A DNA stretch of 64,000 bases from Cristatella mucedo (GCA_009760855.2 WPIO01000006.1:9526001-9590000); one strand, 5' to 3'; positions 54,561 to 63,070 are shown, counted from the stretch's first letter. Translations and numbers: made by a program. The notes: a model not told the origin generated them from the sequence alone.

Positions 54561-55660
54561 TTTTCATATATATTAAACAATAGATTATTTATTTTTGCAA
54601 CGTAAGACTTTGGTACTTTTCTAGATCTGGCTAAATAATCTACAGCAGCACTTATTGAATTTACAACTCCTTTATTTCCAGCAGCAAGCTCTCTCAACCA
54701 TAAATCAATCTTCTTAAATACTTCTTCATCGCTCTTAACAAACACTGGAAGCATTTTTAGTCCTTCTCCTATTCTTGATCCTTGCAACCCCGATATATAA
54801 TCTAAAATACTTTGTTCTTTTTTAGACATTTTGTCTCTTCCAGTCAACTCTATAAATATCCTATTAACTCTCTCTCCAACATTATCTTCTGTAATTCCGT
54901 TTATATATTCTCTCATAGCAGCTTTCATTTTTCCGACAGACGATTTTTTAGTAAGTTCGATTAATTCGGCCCTAATAGTCGATGGGCTTTCTTGAAGTAC
55001 GATTGTACGCTCAATAGCAGTTGCAAAATCGGATGAGGTAGGTTCTACAACAGATTCATCAATTGGTAAATCTACTTTCCTTTTCCTTCCTCTCTTCTTC
55101 GGTGTACTAGTAGTAGGTATTTCTTTTATACTTCCTTTATCAATCTTTGGAGTACCAGTAGACGGATTAATGTTAAAACTCTCCGCCACCGTTTTTTGAA
55201 CATCATCAAGAATTTCTTTTATTTCTGGATTAGCCGCATGAGTCTTTGCTTGATTTACTCTATTAATCGCCTTTTTAGGTTTTCCAGAAGCAATATCACT
55301 AATTGTTTTTTTCAAAACCAAAGAGACATCCTGTGTTGTTTTAGCTGCTGCGGCCTTTTCAATTAGTTTATTACTTTCCATTTGCATTGCAAGTTTAGGT
55401 CTCATTCTTTTAAGTTTATTAAGATCAGTTTCACCTAAATCATTTTTAGAGTATTCTAAAGCACGTTCATTTAGTTTATGCTCTATTTGATCTCTAGCAA
55501 CAATTTCAGCTTCTATTCTAGAAATCTCTTCACCATTGTTAAGTATGGTTGCAACATTTAAGTTTTCCAAGTTGGTAAGCAAGTTTTCTAAATCAACTGC
55601 TTCTTGAACACTTCCTTCATATGGTCTATTTTTTCGTTGATACAACTTTCCGTTAATCAT
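54557..55660 (-). CDS. basic helical virion protein, unknown (possible DNA-binding core protein)
   Basis: 367 residues, intact, not recognised. Mostly helical and charged, with a Pro/Lys/Arg-rich patch, TPKKRGRKRKVDLP, near residues 185-200 that resembles an AT-hook or nuclear localisation signal. The C-terminal half has a compact-looking region (LPVFVKSDEEVFKKIDLWLR and SISAAVDYLARSRKVPKSYV). It lies directly downstream of the packaging ATPase and upstream of penton C, with a 4-bp overlap at the latter start. A genome-condensing or scaffold role is conceivable but unproven. Confidence 0.75.
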   Translation of the reverse strand: MINGKLYQRKNRPYEGSVQEAVDLENLLTNLENLNVATILNNGEEISRIEAEIVARDQIEHKLNERALEYSKNDLGETDLNKLKRMRPKLAMQMESNKLIEKAAAAKTTQDVSLVLKKTISDIASGKPKKAINRVNQAKTHAANPEIKEILDDVQKTVAESFNINPSTGTPKIDKGSIKEIPTTSTPKKRGRKRKVDLPIDESVVEPTSSDFATAIERTIVLQESPSTIRAELIELTKKSSVGKMKAAMREYINGITEDNVGERVNRIFIELTGRDKMSKKEQSILDYISGLQGSRIGEGLKMLPVFVKSDEEVFKKIDLWLRELAAGNKGVVNSISAAVDYLARSRKVPKSYVAKINNLLFNIYEK

Positions 55661-55670
55661 TCCTTTCCTA

Positions 55671-56343
55671 TTAACTATTAAAAATTGTTATTAGTTGCTT
55701 TCCATCTTTATCAACAGACCAAAATCTTCCTTCTTCTTCAGTTTTAGTTAGATCAATAACACAATAGCCAAATCTTTTCCTTGTACAAGAACTGACCCAA
55801 TTTTTAAATTGATTTCTATCTATATCACCAACGTACGAGAGACGAATATTTTCTATATCATCATTGTTTTGTTTGAATAGTATTATAAAGTTTATATTGT
55901 TTCTTATAGTTCTTCTAGGAACATTAGTAAATCCTTGAGCAAGGTAGAACACATTCATTTTTTTATGTCTTCCTCTAGTAAAATACTCTAAATATATTAC
56001 TTTGATCTTCTGTCATCACATCATCCAATACAACAACATTCTTACACTTCTTATACGAATCAACATCAGGCATTTCATCCACACCATTAATCCAAACAAA
56101 AGCAGGACTATTTTTTGTCATATCTATAAATGTGCGATATAAAGGCTGATCTAAACTTGCAGCAATAATAGTACAAACATCGTAACTAAGATCTCCTAAA
56201 AATATCCAATTCGTTACTAATTGTGTCTTCCCACATCCACTCGGACCTAAAACTAACGCTCTAATAGGTATTTTTGGTAATGGTTCTTTATGTCCAGTAT
56301 CAATATTTTGCCCACAGTCGAAAGGTTTAATTTCTAAAGGCAT
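55671..56343 (-). pseudogene. A32/FtsK-type genome-packaging ATPase, frame break
   Basis: This motor would pump DNA into the capsid. The N-terminal frame (56,343-55,975) has IRALVLGPSGCGKTQLVTNW (Walker A GPSGCGKT) and CKNVVVLDDVMTED (Walker B, LDD). The C-terminal frame (55,958-55,671) starts near FYLAQGFTNVPRRTIRNNIN, the arginine-finger/sensor part of A32-like ATPases. A four-base A run at 55,980-55,983 sits at the frame change, and a one-base length change there would explain it. It shares a 19-bp bidirectional promoter with the gene at 56,363. It is a hallmark of Polintons, adintoviruses and large DNA viruses. Confidence 0.88.
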
Positions 56344-56362
56344 TTTTTCTATACTATAGTAT
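56344..56362. promoter_or_regulatory. bidirectional promoter with 14-bp perfect palindrome
   Basis: TATACTATAGTATA (from 56,350) is perfectly self-complementary. It lies between the ATPase ATG (minus) and the zinc-module ATG (plus), and it gives both genes a TATAG box within a few bases of the start. Confidence 0.65.
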
Positions 56363-56668
56363 ATGGAGATTTATTGTATGAAGTGTAAGAAGGCAACCGA
56401 CACCTTGCACGAAGAGTATGTTGAGGTTGATAGCACGAAAGGAATGAGAGGAATGGTAAAAGGAATCTGTACGATCTGTAGTAAAAAGAAATCAAAGTTT
56501 GTTAAACTAAGAAGTGTTCCTATACCAGTTGCAGTAGGTGAAGGATCTTTATCACAAGGAAGAAGAATTGGAAGAGGATCTTTATCTCAAGGAAGAAGAA
56601 TTGGAAGAGGAACAAGTGAAATAATTAGTGAGATTAAGAGTGAGATAAACAAACTAAAAAAAAAGTAA
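56363..56668 (+). CDS. DUF5679-like zinc module with GRRIGRG repeats (possibly fused to protease)
   Basis: 101 residues. The N-terminus MEIYCMKCKKATDT ... GMVKGICTICSKKK carries two CxxC pairs, the pattern of the DUF5679-like zinc ribbon found in many large DNA viruses. A low-complexity basic linker follows, with a 9-residue duplication (GSLSQGRRIGR twice), then a charged helix ending in Lys codons. The frame stops at 56,668, immediately after a nine-base A run (56,656-56,664). The protease frame is open across the same run, so the two may be one protein expressed by slippage, or a single gene with an indel. Confidence 0.75.
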   Translation: MEIYCMKCKKATDTLHEEYVEVDSTKGMRGMVKGICTICSKKKSKFVKLRSVPIPVAVGEGSLSQGRRIGRGSLSQGRRIGRGTSEIISEIKSEINKLKKK

Positions 56669-56679
56669 AATCATCAGCT

Positions 56680-57045
56680 TTGACTGATATAGAAATAAAT
56701 AATTATGTAAAAGAATTAGATATAAAAAACTTTAGAGGTGTCTTTGCAAGAGATGAACTCACAAAGCCTTTAGATAATGAGTGTCTTATTTGTAATACGG
56801 GAGAGTCAGACCTTGCAATATTTCATTGGGTAGCACTTAAAAAAGAAGGAAGCAGGTGTTTTTACTTTGATTCTTTTGGAGCACCACCAATGCCTGAGGT
56901 AATAAGTTACTTCGGTGATATACCATCTTTTCAAACTTTTCAATTGCAAAAGTTCAATCAGAAAGATTGTGGAAGAAGATGTCTAATATTCTTAAAACTA
57001 ATGGAATTAACTGATTTTGGAAGAACAATGGAATTATTAATTTAA
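56680..57045 (+). CDS. adenain-like cysteine protease
   Basis: About 121 residues. This is the maturation protease that cleaves virion precursors at (M/L/I)xGG-x or (M/L/I)xGx-G sites. FRGVFARDEL begins the fold. His is in AIFHWVAL (about residue 48), the acidic residue in FYFDSFGAPP, and the nucleophile in QKDCGRRCLIFL (DCG), in adenain order H-D/E-C. There is no ATG at the start: the frame opens from 56,644 through the A-run, and the first listed codon is TTG. Translation from the upstream zinc-module ATG by slippage or in a repaired frame is therefore likely. The length matches the adintovirus enzyme core. Confidence 0.85.
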   Translation: MTDIEINNYVKELDIKNFRGVFARDELTKPLDNECLICNTGESDLAIFHWVALKKEGSRCFYFDSFGAPPMPEVISYFGDIPSFQTFQLQKFNQKDCGRRCLIFLKLMELTDFGRTMELLI

Positions 57046-57074
57046 ATTAAACAAATTATTTCTCATTTATAGAA

Positions 57075-57563
57075 ATGGAAATCCAAAATAAGAAATTCGT
57101 AGTTCTTGAAAATGCTTCAGTCGTAATTCAAAAAGGTAAACCAGCTAGAATACATATCGAGGAAAGGACTTCCAAAGATTCTAAGCAATGTTATAATATG
57201 TGGATGTACATCACTGATGATGTGATGCCAACTATTAAAGATATTGCACAAAGGGCTAGTAATAAACTTGATTTCAGTGGATACGACCTTAGTAAGAGAT
57301 CTACAATTGGAATTAGAATTGATTTTTGTCCCAAGTCAAGTATTTTCTTCGATCAAAAAAATAAACAATTGAAGTTCAGTTGTGTTGCTGATGTGGTTCA
57401 TAAATTTGGAACAGACTTTTCCATTACTGGTCTTCTCGATGGAAGTTATGTTACTAAAGACTCTTACAACTCTGAAGAAAGACTTAATATTAGACTGAAA
57501 CTTGATCAAGTTAAAGTTTATGATACTTCTAAGCGTGGTGTTTTCAATCCTGCAGATTATTAG
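57075..57563 (+). CDS. conserved-looking viral protein, unknown (beta-rich)
   Basis: 162 residues, intact, not recognised. Alternating hydrophobic strands (KFVVLENASVVIQKG, IGIRIDFCPKSSIFFDQ, LKFSCVADVVHKFG, LNIRLKLDQVKVYDT) suggest a beta-rich, possibly OB-like fold. A single-strand DNA-binding or capsid-cement function would be guesswork. The ATG follows TATAG (57,068-57,072) by two bases. It is downstream of the protease in the same direction. Confidence 0.7.
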   Translation: MEIQNKKFVVLENASVVIQKGKPARIHIEERTSKDSKQCYNMWMYITDDVMPTIKDIAQRASNKLDFSGYDLSKRSTIGIRIDFCPKSSIFFDQKNKQLKFSCVADVVHKFGTDFSITGLLDGSYVTKDSYNSEERLNIRLKLDQVKVYDTSKRGVFNPADY

Positions 57564-57617
57564 AAACATAAACACAAAAATAAAAATTAGTTAGTTAGTT
57601 TTAGGTTATTTAATTTT

Positions 57618-58253
57618 TTATATCTTTTTTCTGCTAATGTCTAACATTCTATCAACAATGCCTCTGGCATAATTTTTTATCTTATTCAAACTTGCGGGAT
57701 TGTTTACTTTATCTTTTAAGAAATCAGTTGCAAATGAATCGTTTAGCATTCCACCAATTCCTAAACCCAATTTTGCTTTTGCTGCCATAACCGCTGCGAC
57801 TGTTTTAGCATCTTCACGCACATAAGCAGGTTGTCTAGGATCAAGTGCAATTCTAGCAGCAGACTCAGCAAGAACAAGATCTGATAGATTCCTTATTTCC
57901 GTTCTTCTTGGTTCTGACATTCCTCCGGTTTCCGTATATGTATGATCGTGGATAAAAGCACGATTATCAAGGTCGTTAATCCCGACATACCCTTGATCCA
58001 TGCGTTTAGCGAATTTCGTTCCTGGACCTGCATAACTATAAGCTCCAGTATTATTGAAACTTCCGTTTGGAACATTTTCAGATTGAACGCCTTTTGGTAA
58101 TTTTAAGTGAAATTCTCTTCCTCCAGACATCTTATTTATTATATCAACAATACCTGATCCAACTTTTCTATTTGCTTTCAATTGTTTAAGACTCAAATTC
58201 AACTGCATTCCAAGACCCTTTGTTTTATATTTTTCTATTCTTTTTAGTTGCAT
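57618..58253 (-). CDS. phospholipase A2-domain virion protein (parvovirus VP1-like)
   Basis: 211 residues from the ATG at 58,251-58,253; a TTG at 58,268 would add five. The core has a calcium-loop-like YAGPGTKFAKRMDQG and the active-site helix DNRAFIHDHTYTE, matching the HDxxY signature of secreted and parvoviral PLA2. In parvoviruses this domain breaches the endosome during entry, and adintoviruses encode similar domains. Upstream of the core, KMSGGREF (about residues 45-52) fits an adenain cleavage site (MxGG-x), so maturation may release the enzyme. The start has no clear TATATAG box. Confidence 0.85.
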   Translation of the reverse strand: MQLKRIEKYKTKGLGMQLNLSLKQLKANRKVGSGIVDIINKMSGGREFHLKLPKGVQSENVPNGSFNNTGAYSYAGPGTKFAKRMDQGYVGINDLDNRAFIHDHTYTETGGMSEPRRTEIRNLSDLVLAESAARIALDPRQPAYVREDAKTVAAVMAAKAKLGLGIGGMLNDSFATDFLKDKVNNPASLNKIKNYARGIVDRMLDISRKKI

Positions 58254-58325
58254 GTCCGATACAAGCAAAGGAACTGTACCACTTTAATTAACTGAAGACA
58301 ATAAAATAGTTCGGTACACAGACTT

Positions 58326-59426
58326 CTAGTTATTACATCTTCTTTTAAGTTCGTCTCGAAGTTTAATCATTTCGTTATATATTTCTTCTTGACTCGCACC
58401 TCTCGCAAAAAGATTGCTCAATAACATTGCGCTTTCTGCTTTATAGTCACATGTTTTACGACCACCAACTCTTGAAGCTTCTACTTTTTTTATGTCTCTC
58501 TTTAAATCTCCGCTATAACTAACGCCTCCTTTCTCTACAAGTTCTTTTCCTTTATTAAGATAGTCCAATCTGTTTTTAACTTCTGAATTTTGTACTTTGG
58601 TACTCAAATCAATATCAACACCTTTTTCAAGTAATTCTATCATGTTTTTCAGATCTACAATTGCGTTGTTTAATCTTTCTTTTTGTAGTGTCAAAGCACT
58701 CATCCTCTCTTCATGCGTATTCATTTTAGGTGCTCTAGCAGTAAACATTGCTTCATCAACTATCTTTTTTATCAGTCCTGCAACTGCTACAGTTATTGAA
58801 ACAGCTAAACCAACTGTTCCTATTACACTTGCTATGCTAGCAATTATAGCTGGAATAGCAGGTAGAAATCCTCCTCTCATTTCAAGAAAGTTCTTCTTCC
58901 AAGCTATTGGATCAAGTTGTGTTGCATCCCAAGAAACTTCTTCTCCAAATGTTTCAGATAAAAACTTACTAGGGTTTTGATACCAATCGCTATTTGATTT
59001 TTCAGCTTCTAATAATATTTCATTAATGTAAAAACCTACTTCTAAACTTGCAACCATCTTCGAGAGTCCTTCTTTTTTATCTGACATCGTTTTCCAGAAG
59101 ACTTGACCATACTTACCAGAAGATATATCATCAACAATTTCTTTTATAAACAAACCAAGATCTACTATTCCTGTTACTCCTGATAGAAATCCTCCAAGAG
59201 CTTTAGTAGCTGTTCCAATAACTTTAAAGGATTGTAAGACTTTTGAAACGATCTTTGCGATTTTGTTTGAGGCTTGTAAGGATAGCTTCATGGCAACTTT
59301 AGGAACTATTTTTATAACAGCTTTCGAACCTACTTCTGTCGCTGTTGTAATACCAGACACAACTTCTTTAGTTGTATCAACTCCTTCTTTTATACTCTCA
59401 ACTCGTTTACCTTTTTTATTCTTCAT
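58326..59426 (-). CDS. adenovirus pX/pVI-like membrane-active minor capsid protein
   Basis: 366 residues. A Lys-rich N-terminus is followed by amphipathic helices (VAMKLSLQASNKIAKIVSKV, LGGFLSGVTGIVDLGLFIKE). At about residues 183-210 comes MRGGFLPAIPAIIASIASVI followed by GTVGLAVSIT. This looks like the membrane-active peptide of adenovirus pX/pVI and of the adintovirus equivalent, and MRGG-F fits the adenain consensus. The C-terminus is helical and charged (EERMSALTLQKERLNNAIVD). The function (membrane disruption after protease processing) is inferred from the family. The gene diverges from a fibre gene at 59,441 with a 14-bp spacer. Confidence 0.78.
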   Translation of the reverse strand: MKNKKGKRVESIKEGVDTTKEVVSGITTATEVGSKAVIKIVPKVAMKLSLQASNKIAKIVSKVLQSFKVIGTATKALGGFLSGVTGIVDLGLFIKEIVDDISSGKYGQVFWKTMSDKKEGLSKMVASLEVGFYINEILLEAEKSNSDWYQNPSKFLSETFGEEVSWDATQLDPIAWKKNFLEMRGGFLPAIPAIIASIASVIGTVGLAVSITVAVAGLIKKIVDEAMFTARAPKMNTHEERMSALTLQKERLNNAIVDLKNMIELLEKGVDIDLSTKVQNSEVKNRLDYLNKGKELVEKGGVSYSGDLKRDIKKVEASRVGGRKTCDYKAESAMLLSNLFARGASQEEIYNEMIKLRDELKRRCNN

Positions 59427-59440
59427 ATATATATAAGTAA
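59427..59440. promoter_or_regulatory. 14-bp bidirectional promoter between pX-like and fibre genes
   Basis: atatatataagtaa is the only sequence between two divergent ATGs. The self-complementary TATATATA gives both genes an immediately adjacent TATA-type box. Confidence 0.55.
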
Positions 59441-60310
59441 ATGGAAAAAGTTAGAAAGATTAATGGTCGTATATGGTCGAATCTGAATGCAAATGGAAAT
59501 AGAATAACTAATTTAGGCTATCCTCTTAATGAAGGTGATGCAATAAACCTGAGTTATTGTCTTAGTCCAAACTTTGGAGGAAGCATGGCTACTAATGTCG
59601 TGGGCGAGTTAGCAACTGTTTCAAGTATGTCTGAATCTCTTCCAAAGACTAATGCAAAGATGTCATCACAGTTAAATTGTAAGAATGTTTTTGGTATATC
59701 TGGAAACTCTGCTGACGGGACTGTATACAGTGATTTAAGGTCCTATAAAGTTATAAACTATGGACTCCTAAAAAGTATGACACAAGTGTTTCTAGATAAA
59801 GCAACAGCTAGTATGAATATGGGTGGAAAGAGTATTACTAACTTAAAAGACTCTGACACTGTAACGAAACAATATATAGATAATAAAAAACAAATAACAT
59901 TTAGATATTTTGGAGCAAGTTCAGATACTTATCCAAACGTATTCTATCTCGATATGCTCGATTTGAATATCACTGCTAATGGAAGTACAGGAAACCAATT
60001 TCAACTACAAAAATTAACACCAGGAGATATGCCAATTATTGCTCAAGGAACATCAACAATAGTTGGATATGCAACTAACCTTAAAACATTCTTTCCTGGG
60101 ATATTACCTAACTTTCAAATGGTTAGCGGGGTTATGTACGCAACTGATAAAACGAATTCATACGTAGAATTAACTAGTGAATCGCCATACGGAGTTACTG
60201 GCACTCTAGTTTTAATAATTAATATAGATGGAACATGTAAGTATGCTATAGATAAATTTACTGTTGCAAGTGGAATAACATACATTGATTTTCTTTTTAC
60301 TATTGTATAG
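59441..60310 (+). CDS. fibre-like protein 2
   Basis: 289 residues. The N-terminus has the tail-fibre repeat NANGNRITNLGYPLNEGDAI, and a further repeat, ASMNMGGKSITNLKDSD ... TKQYID, lies near residue 128. About 140 C-terminal residues are unique and beta-rich (LQKLTPGDMPIIAQGTSTIV; GTLVLIINIDGTCKYAIDKF), probably the binding head. Intact. It forms a tandem array with 60,313 and 61,187 on the same strand. The stop codon TAG at 60,308-60,310 is itself part of the promoter box of the next gene. Confidence 0.78.
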   Translation: MEKVRKINGRIWSNLNANGNRITNLGYPLNEGDAINLSYCLSPNFGGSMATNVVGELATVSSMSESLPKTNAKMSSQLNCKNVFGISGNSADGTVYSDLRSYKVINYGLLKSMTQVFLDKATASMNMGGKSITNLKDSDTVTKQYIDNKKQITFRYFGASSDTYPNVFYLDMLDLNITANGSTGNQFQLQKLTPGDMPIIAQGTSTIVGYATNLKTFFPGILPNFQMVSGVMYATDKTNSYVELTSESPYGVTGTLVLIINIDGTCKYAIDKFTVASGITYIDFLFTIV

Positions 60311-60312
60311 AA

Positions 60313-61185
60313 ATGTTTAGACCCAGAAGAAGAGGAATTGGTGTAGCAAATTATATTAAAAAAAGTGGTGATGTACTTACAGGTAGTTTAAGTATGAATG
60401 GAAATCTGATAAAGGATTTAGGCGATCCCGTTGACTCTACAGATGCGGTAAATAGAAAGTATATAGACACCAATTTCGTTACTAAAGTATCAAGAGGAAC
60501 TACAGCAGATGGGGATATAGACATGAAGAATCATAAGTTGATAGAACTAGCAAATCCAGTAAACCCTAGCGATGCTGCAACTAAGGATTATGCAGATAGC
60601 AAACTGTCTAGGACTGGTGGAACTATTAATGGAACACTAACTGTAAATGGAAATGTATCTGTTGTAGGATCTCCTACTTCTGATAATGACATTCCAAATA
60701 AATCGTATATGGACTCTAACTTCCTTAAACTAACTGGCGGAACTCTTAATGGAAATTTAGATATGAATGGATACTCTATCTTCTTAGAAAACGACCCTGT
60801 TAATCCTACAGATGGAGTAAACCTTAACTATCTAAATAGAGTATCAGATGGAAATATTGCTATGGTTCGTTTTAACGCAACAGTTGATGGGTCTTTAACA
60901 ATAGATCTATATTCAAGAACAATTAGTGGTAGATGGATATCTACTTTAGGTAATGTCACTATTCATAGGGGTTTGTTTGTTGTTACAACGACATACGAAT
61001 ACTCTATAGGTAAAAGAGGTATATTACAACCTCTTCCAGCAACTATGATACCGTTAAGAGACCAGTTATACGGCAGTTATATGCTAGACGAAAATAAAAA
61101 ACTTGTTCAGTCGTCCGGTTTTATATCTGGCGCAAATTTGTTTGATAGAGAATTAAATATAATTGTTTATATAGCAATATCCTAA
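60313..61185 (+). CDS. fibre-like protein 3 with four tail-fibre repeats
   Basis: 290 residues and the clearest example of the repeat. Four successive units lie at about residues 20-160: SMNGNLIKDLGDPVDSTDAV, DMKNHKLIELANPVNPSDAA, TVNGNVSVVGSPTSDNDIP and DMNGYSIFLENDPVNPTDGV, each followed by a Y-x-D/N-type turn. This is the shaft pattern of bacteriophage short tail fibres. The C-terminal ~120 residues form a unique domain. Intact. The start, tatagaaATG, is a consensus example. Confidence 0.82.
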   Translation: MFRPRRRGIGVANYIKKSGDVLTGSLSMNGNLIKDLGDPVDSTDAVNRKYIDTNFVTKVSRGTTADGDIDMKNHKLIELANPVNPSDAATKDYADSKLSRTGGTINGTLTVNGNVSVVGSPTSDNDIPNKSYMDSNFLKLTGGTLNGNLDMNGYSIFLENDPVNPTDGVNLNYLNRVSDGNIAMVRFNATVDGSLTIDLYSRTISGRWISTLGNVTIHRGLFVVTTTYEYSIGKRGILQPLPATMIPLRDQLYGSYMLDENKKLVQSSGFISGANLFDRELNIIVYIAIS

Positions 61186-61186
61186 A

Positions 61187-62164
61187 ATGCTCAGCAGAAG
61201 ATTATTAGAGATGAACGGAACTTTAAATCTCGGTAAAAATAGAATAACAAATGTTGGTTATAATATTAGCGAGTTAGATGTTGTAAATAAAACGTTATCA
61301 GATAATAATTATATTAGAAACGACTCTGATGACATTGTAAGAGGAGATTTATCTGCTAGGTCAAAAAAATATGTGAATTTAAGTAATCCTGTTAATGGAA
61401 GTGATTCATCTACAAAACAGTATCTTGATACGAAAACTGGAACAGAAGGATCTCAAGTAATAGAGGGGAGTCTAGAAGTAGATAGATTAATTGCTAATAA
61501 TACAACTGATTTTTCTTACACAAAAGAAGGAGCTTATAACACATTTTTAAAATCAAAAGGACAGTACAATTATGACTCATTGATAGTAGAAGGGCGAATA
61601 GGAGTTTAAAATGTTATTAATCTATCTGCGAATACTGGAGAAATTTGTTTAGCAAAGCTATCTGATATTAACTTAAAAAAGCCATTATATAGCAAAATAA
61701 GAATAAGTATAAAAGATATTGATAAAATAAACGATGATAGAACAAATATTATTGATGATGATAGTGATTATACGATTTATGGAAAAACAACTGAAGATGA
61801 TTACTTTTTAAAAGATGATAATCGAATAAGCTATAAGAATACTACGGCAACAGTGTCAATAAGTATATACAACCAATCCACGGATTCTAGTATTATGCTT
61901 ACGAACTACTATCATAAATTCTACTCGCCGAACTTTCTCCCGTCTAATATACTCAATATACAGTACTATGGTGTTGGAGATGATTATATGCTATTGTTAA
62001 ATAACTCCATATCAAACTTTGCTATAATGGAAGAAAGCGATACAAAAATAGTATCATTTGATGTTACTTATCCAATTCTTAATTATGAAGGTTTTACAAC
62101 ACCAAACGATTTAGATTTTATTGAAATTGGTTTAGTTAAACACGCTAGACTAGTAAATGCTTAG
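61187..62164 (+). pseudogene. fibre-like protein 4, interrupted by an in-frame TAA
   Basis: 61,187-61,609 encodes shaft repeats (NLGKNRITNVGYNISELDVV; KYVNLSNPVNGSDSSTKQYL). A TAA at 61,607-61,609 stops it, but the same frame is open from 61,610 to 62,164 and continues as an Asp/Ile/Tyr-rich domain (SIYNQSTDSSIMLTNYYHKF region) of the size expected for the missing head. The gene is therefore either newly inactivated or expressed by readthrough. A TATATAG box lies about 17 bases before the ATG. The stop overlaps the convergent gene at 62,161. Confidence 0.65.
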
Positions 62165-62544
62165 ATTCGCCAATCCATAGTCTCCTTAATAAACTCTTCT
62201 GGAAGTTCTATTTCTTTTCCTTGATCTATTTCTTTTCTTATTTGTTTTGTTAATTCTATTTTTTTAGAGTAAGCCTCTGATCTAATCTTATTTATTTTTT
62301 CTATTTTTAAGTCTTTAAGAAACTCTTCAAAGATTGAACCATCTCTAACTTTACTAAATATATTTGCAATCTCTGGTTCAGAGTGGTTAATTCTTAATGC
62401 TTTGTATTCTATAACTAGTTTTACAGCTTCTAATAAAGTTGATCTAATGTCTTCAAATCTACCCATAGGATATGAACAAATCTTAAAATTTTGATTACCC
62501 TGAACTTCATTAAGGCAATCCTTGCTTCTCGTTTCAATAGTCAT
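62161..62544 (-). CDS. helical viral protein, unknown
   Basis: 127 residues, intact, not recognised. The second half is a long charged helix (KIRSEAYSKKIELTKQIRKE), probably a coiled coil. The ATG follows a TATATAG box (ctatata at 62,547-62,553 on the plus strand). The stop overlaps that of fibre 4 by three bases. Confidence 0.7.
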   Translation of the reverse strand: MTIETRSKDCLNEVQGNQNFKICSYPMGRFEDIRSTLLEAVKLVIEYKALRINHSEPEIANIFSKVRDGSIFEEFLKDLKIEKINKIRSEAYSKKIELTKQIRKEIDQGKEIELPEEFIKETMDWRI

Positions 62545-62581
62545 TTCTATATAATTGTTTATTTTGTTTTAATTAAATTAA

Positions 62582-63046
62582 CTATGCTTCTAGAGCTGCA
62601 GCAGTTGCCTTTTGCCTAGCACTTATTCCATCAGCTAGATCAGGAAGAACTGCATAACATTCATCTTTAACAATTCCAGAGATATCTGGTTTAACTCCTG
62701 ACACACCTAAAATAACTGTTGAGAGTGTTGGAAGTTGAGATGCGATCCACGTTGTGTAGCTAGAAATCTCAGAAGGATCGTCAAGAAGTGCGTCTACTTT
62801 AGACCTAACAGTAGATTCAAGATTAGCTGTTACATCAGTTAAGCCAGCTGTTATAATCTTTTGAGCTTCGATATCACATTCATCAAGATAAAACTTCTTA
62901 ACAGAATTATCAGTCATAACTGAAATATCTGAATCAAGTGTTTGTTGATCATACGCAGTCATTCTTGACCTAACAAGATAATCAACGTATGATTTAAGGA
63001 GAGTAGCACTAGTAGCAAGGTTGGGGTCAGTAACATCGTTCTGCAT
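62582..63046 (-). CDS. acidic viral protein, unknown
   Basis: 154 residues, intact, acidic and Thr/Ala/Ser-rich (SVMTDNSVKKFYLDECDIEA; ISSYTTWIASQLPTLSTVIL). No motif was recognised. The promoter box is ctatata at 63,050-63,056. Confidence 0.68.
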   Translation of the reverse strand: MQNDVTDPNLATSATLLKSYVDYLVRSRMTAYDQQTLDSDISVMTDNSVKKFYLDECDIEAQKIITAGLTDVTANLESTVRSKVDALLDDPSEISSYTTWIASQLPTLSTVILGVSGVKPDISGIVKDECYAVLPDLADGISARQKATAAALEA

Positions 63047-63070
63047 TTCCTATATAAAAAAAGAAAAAAA

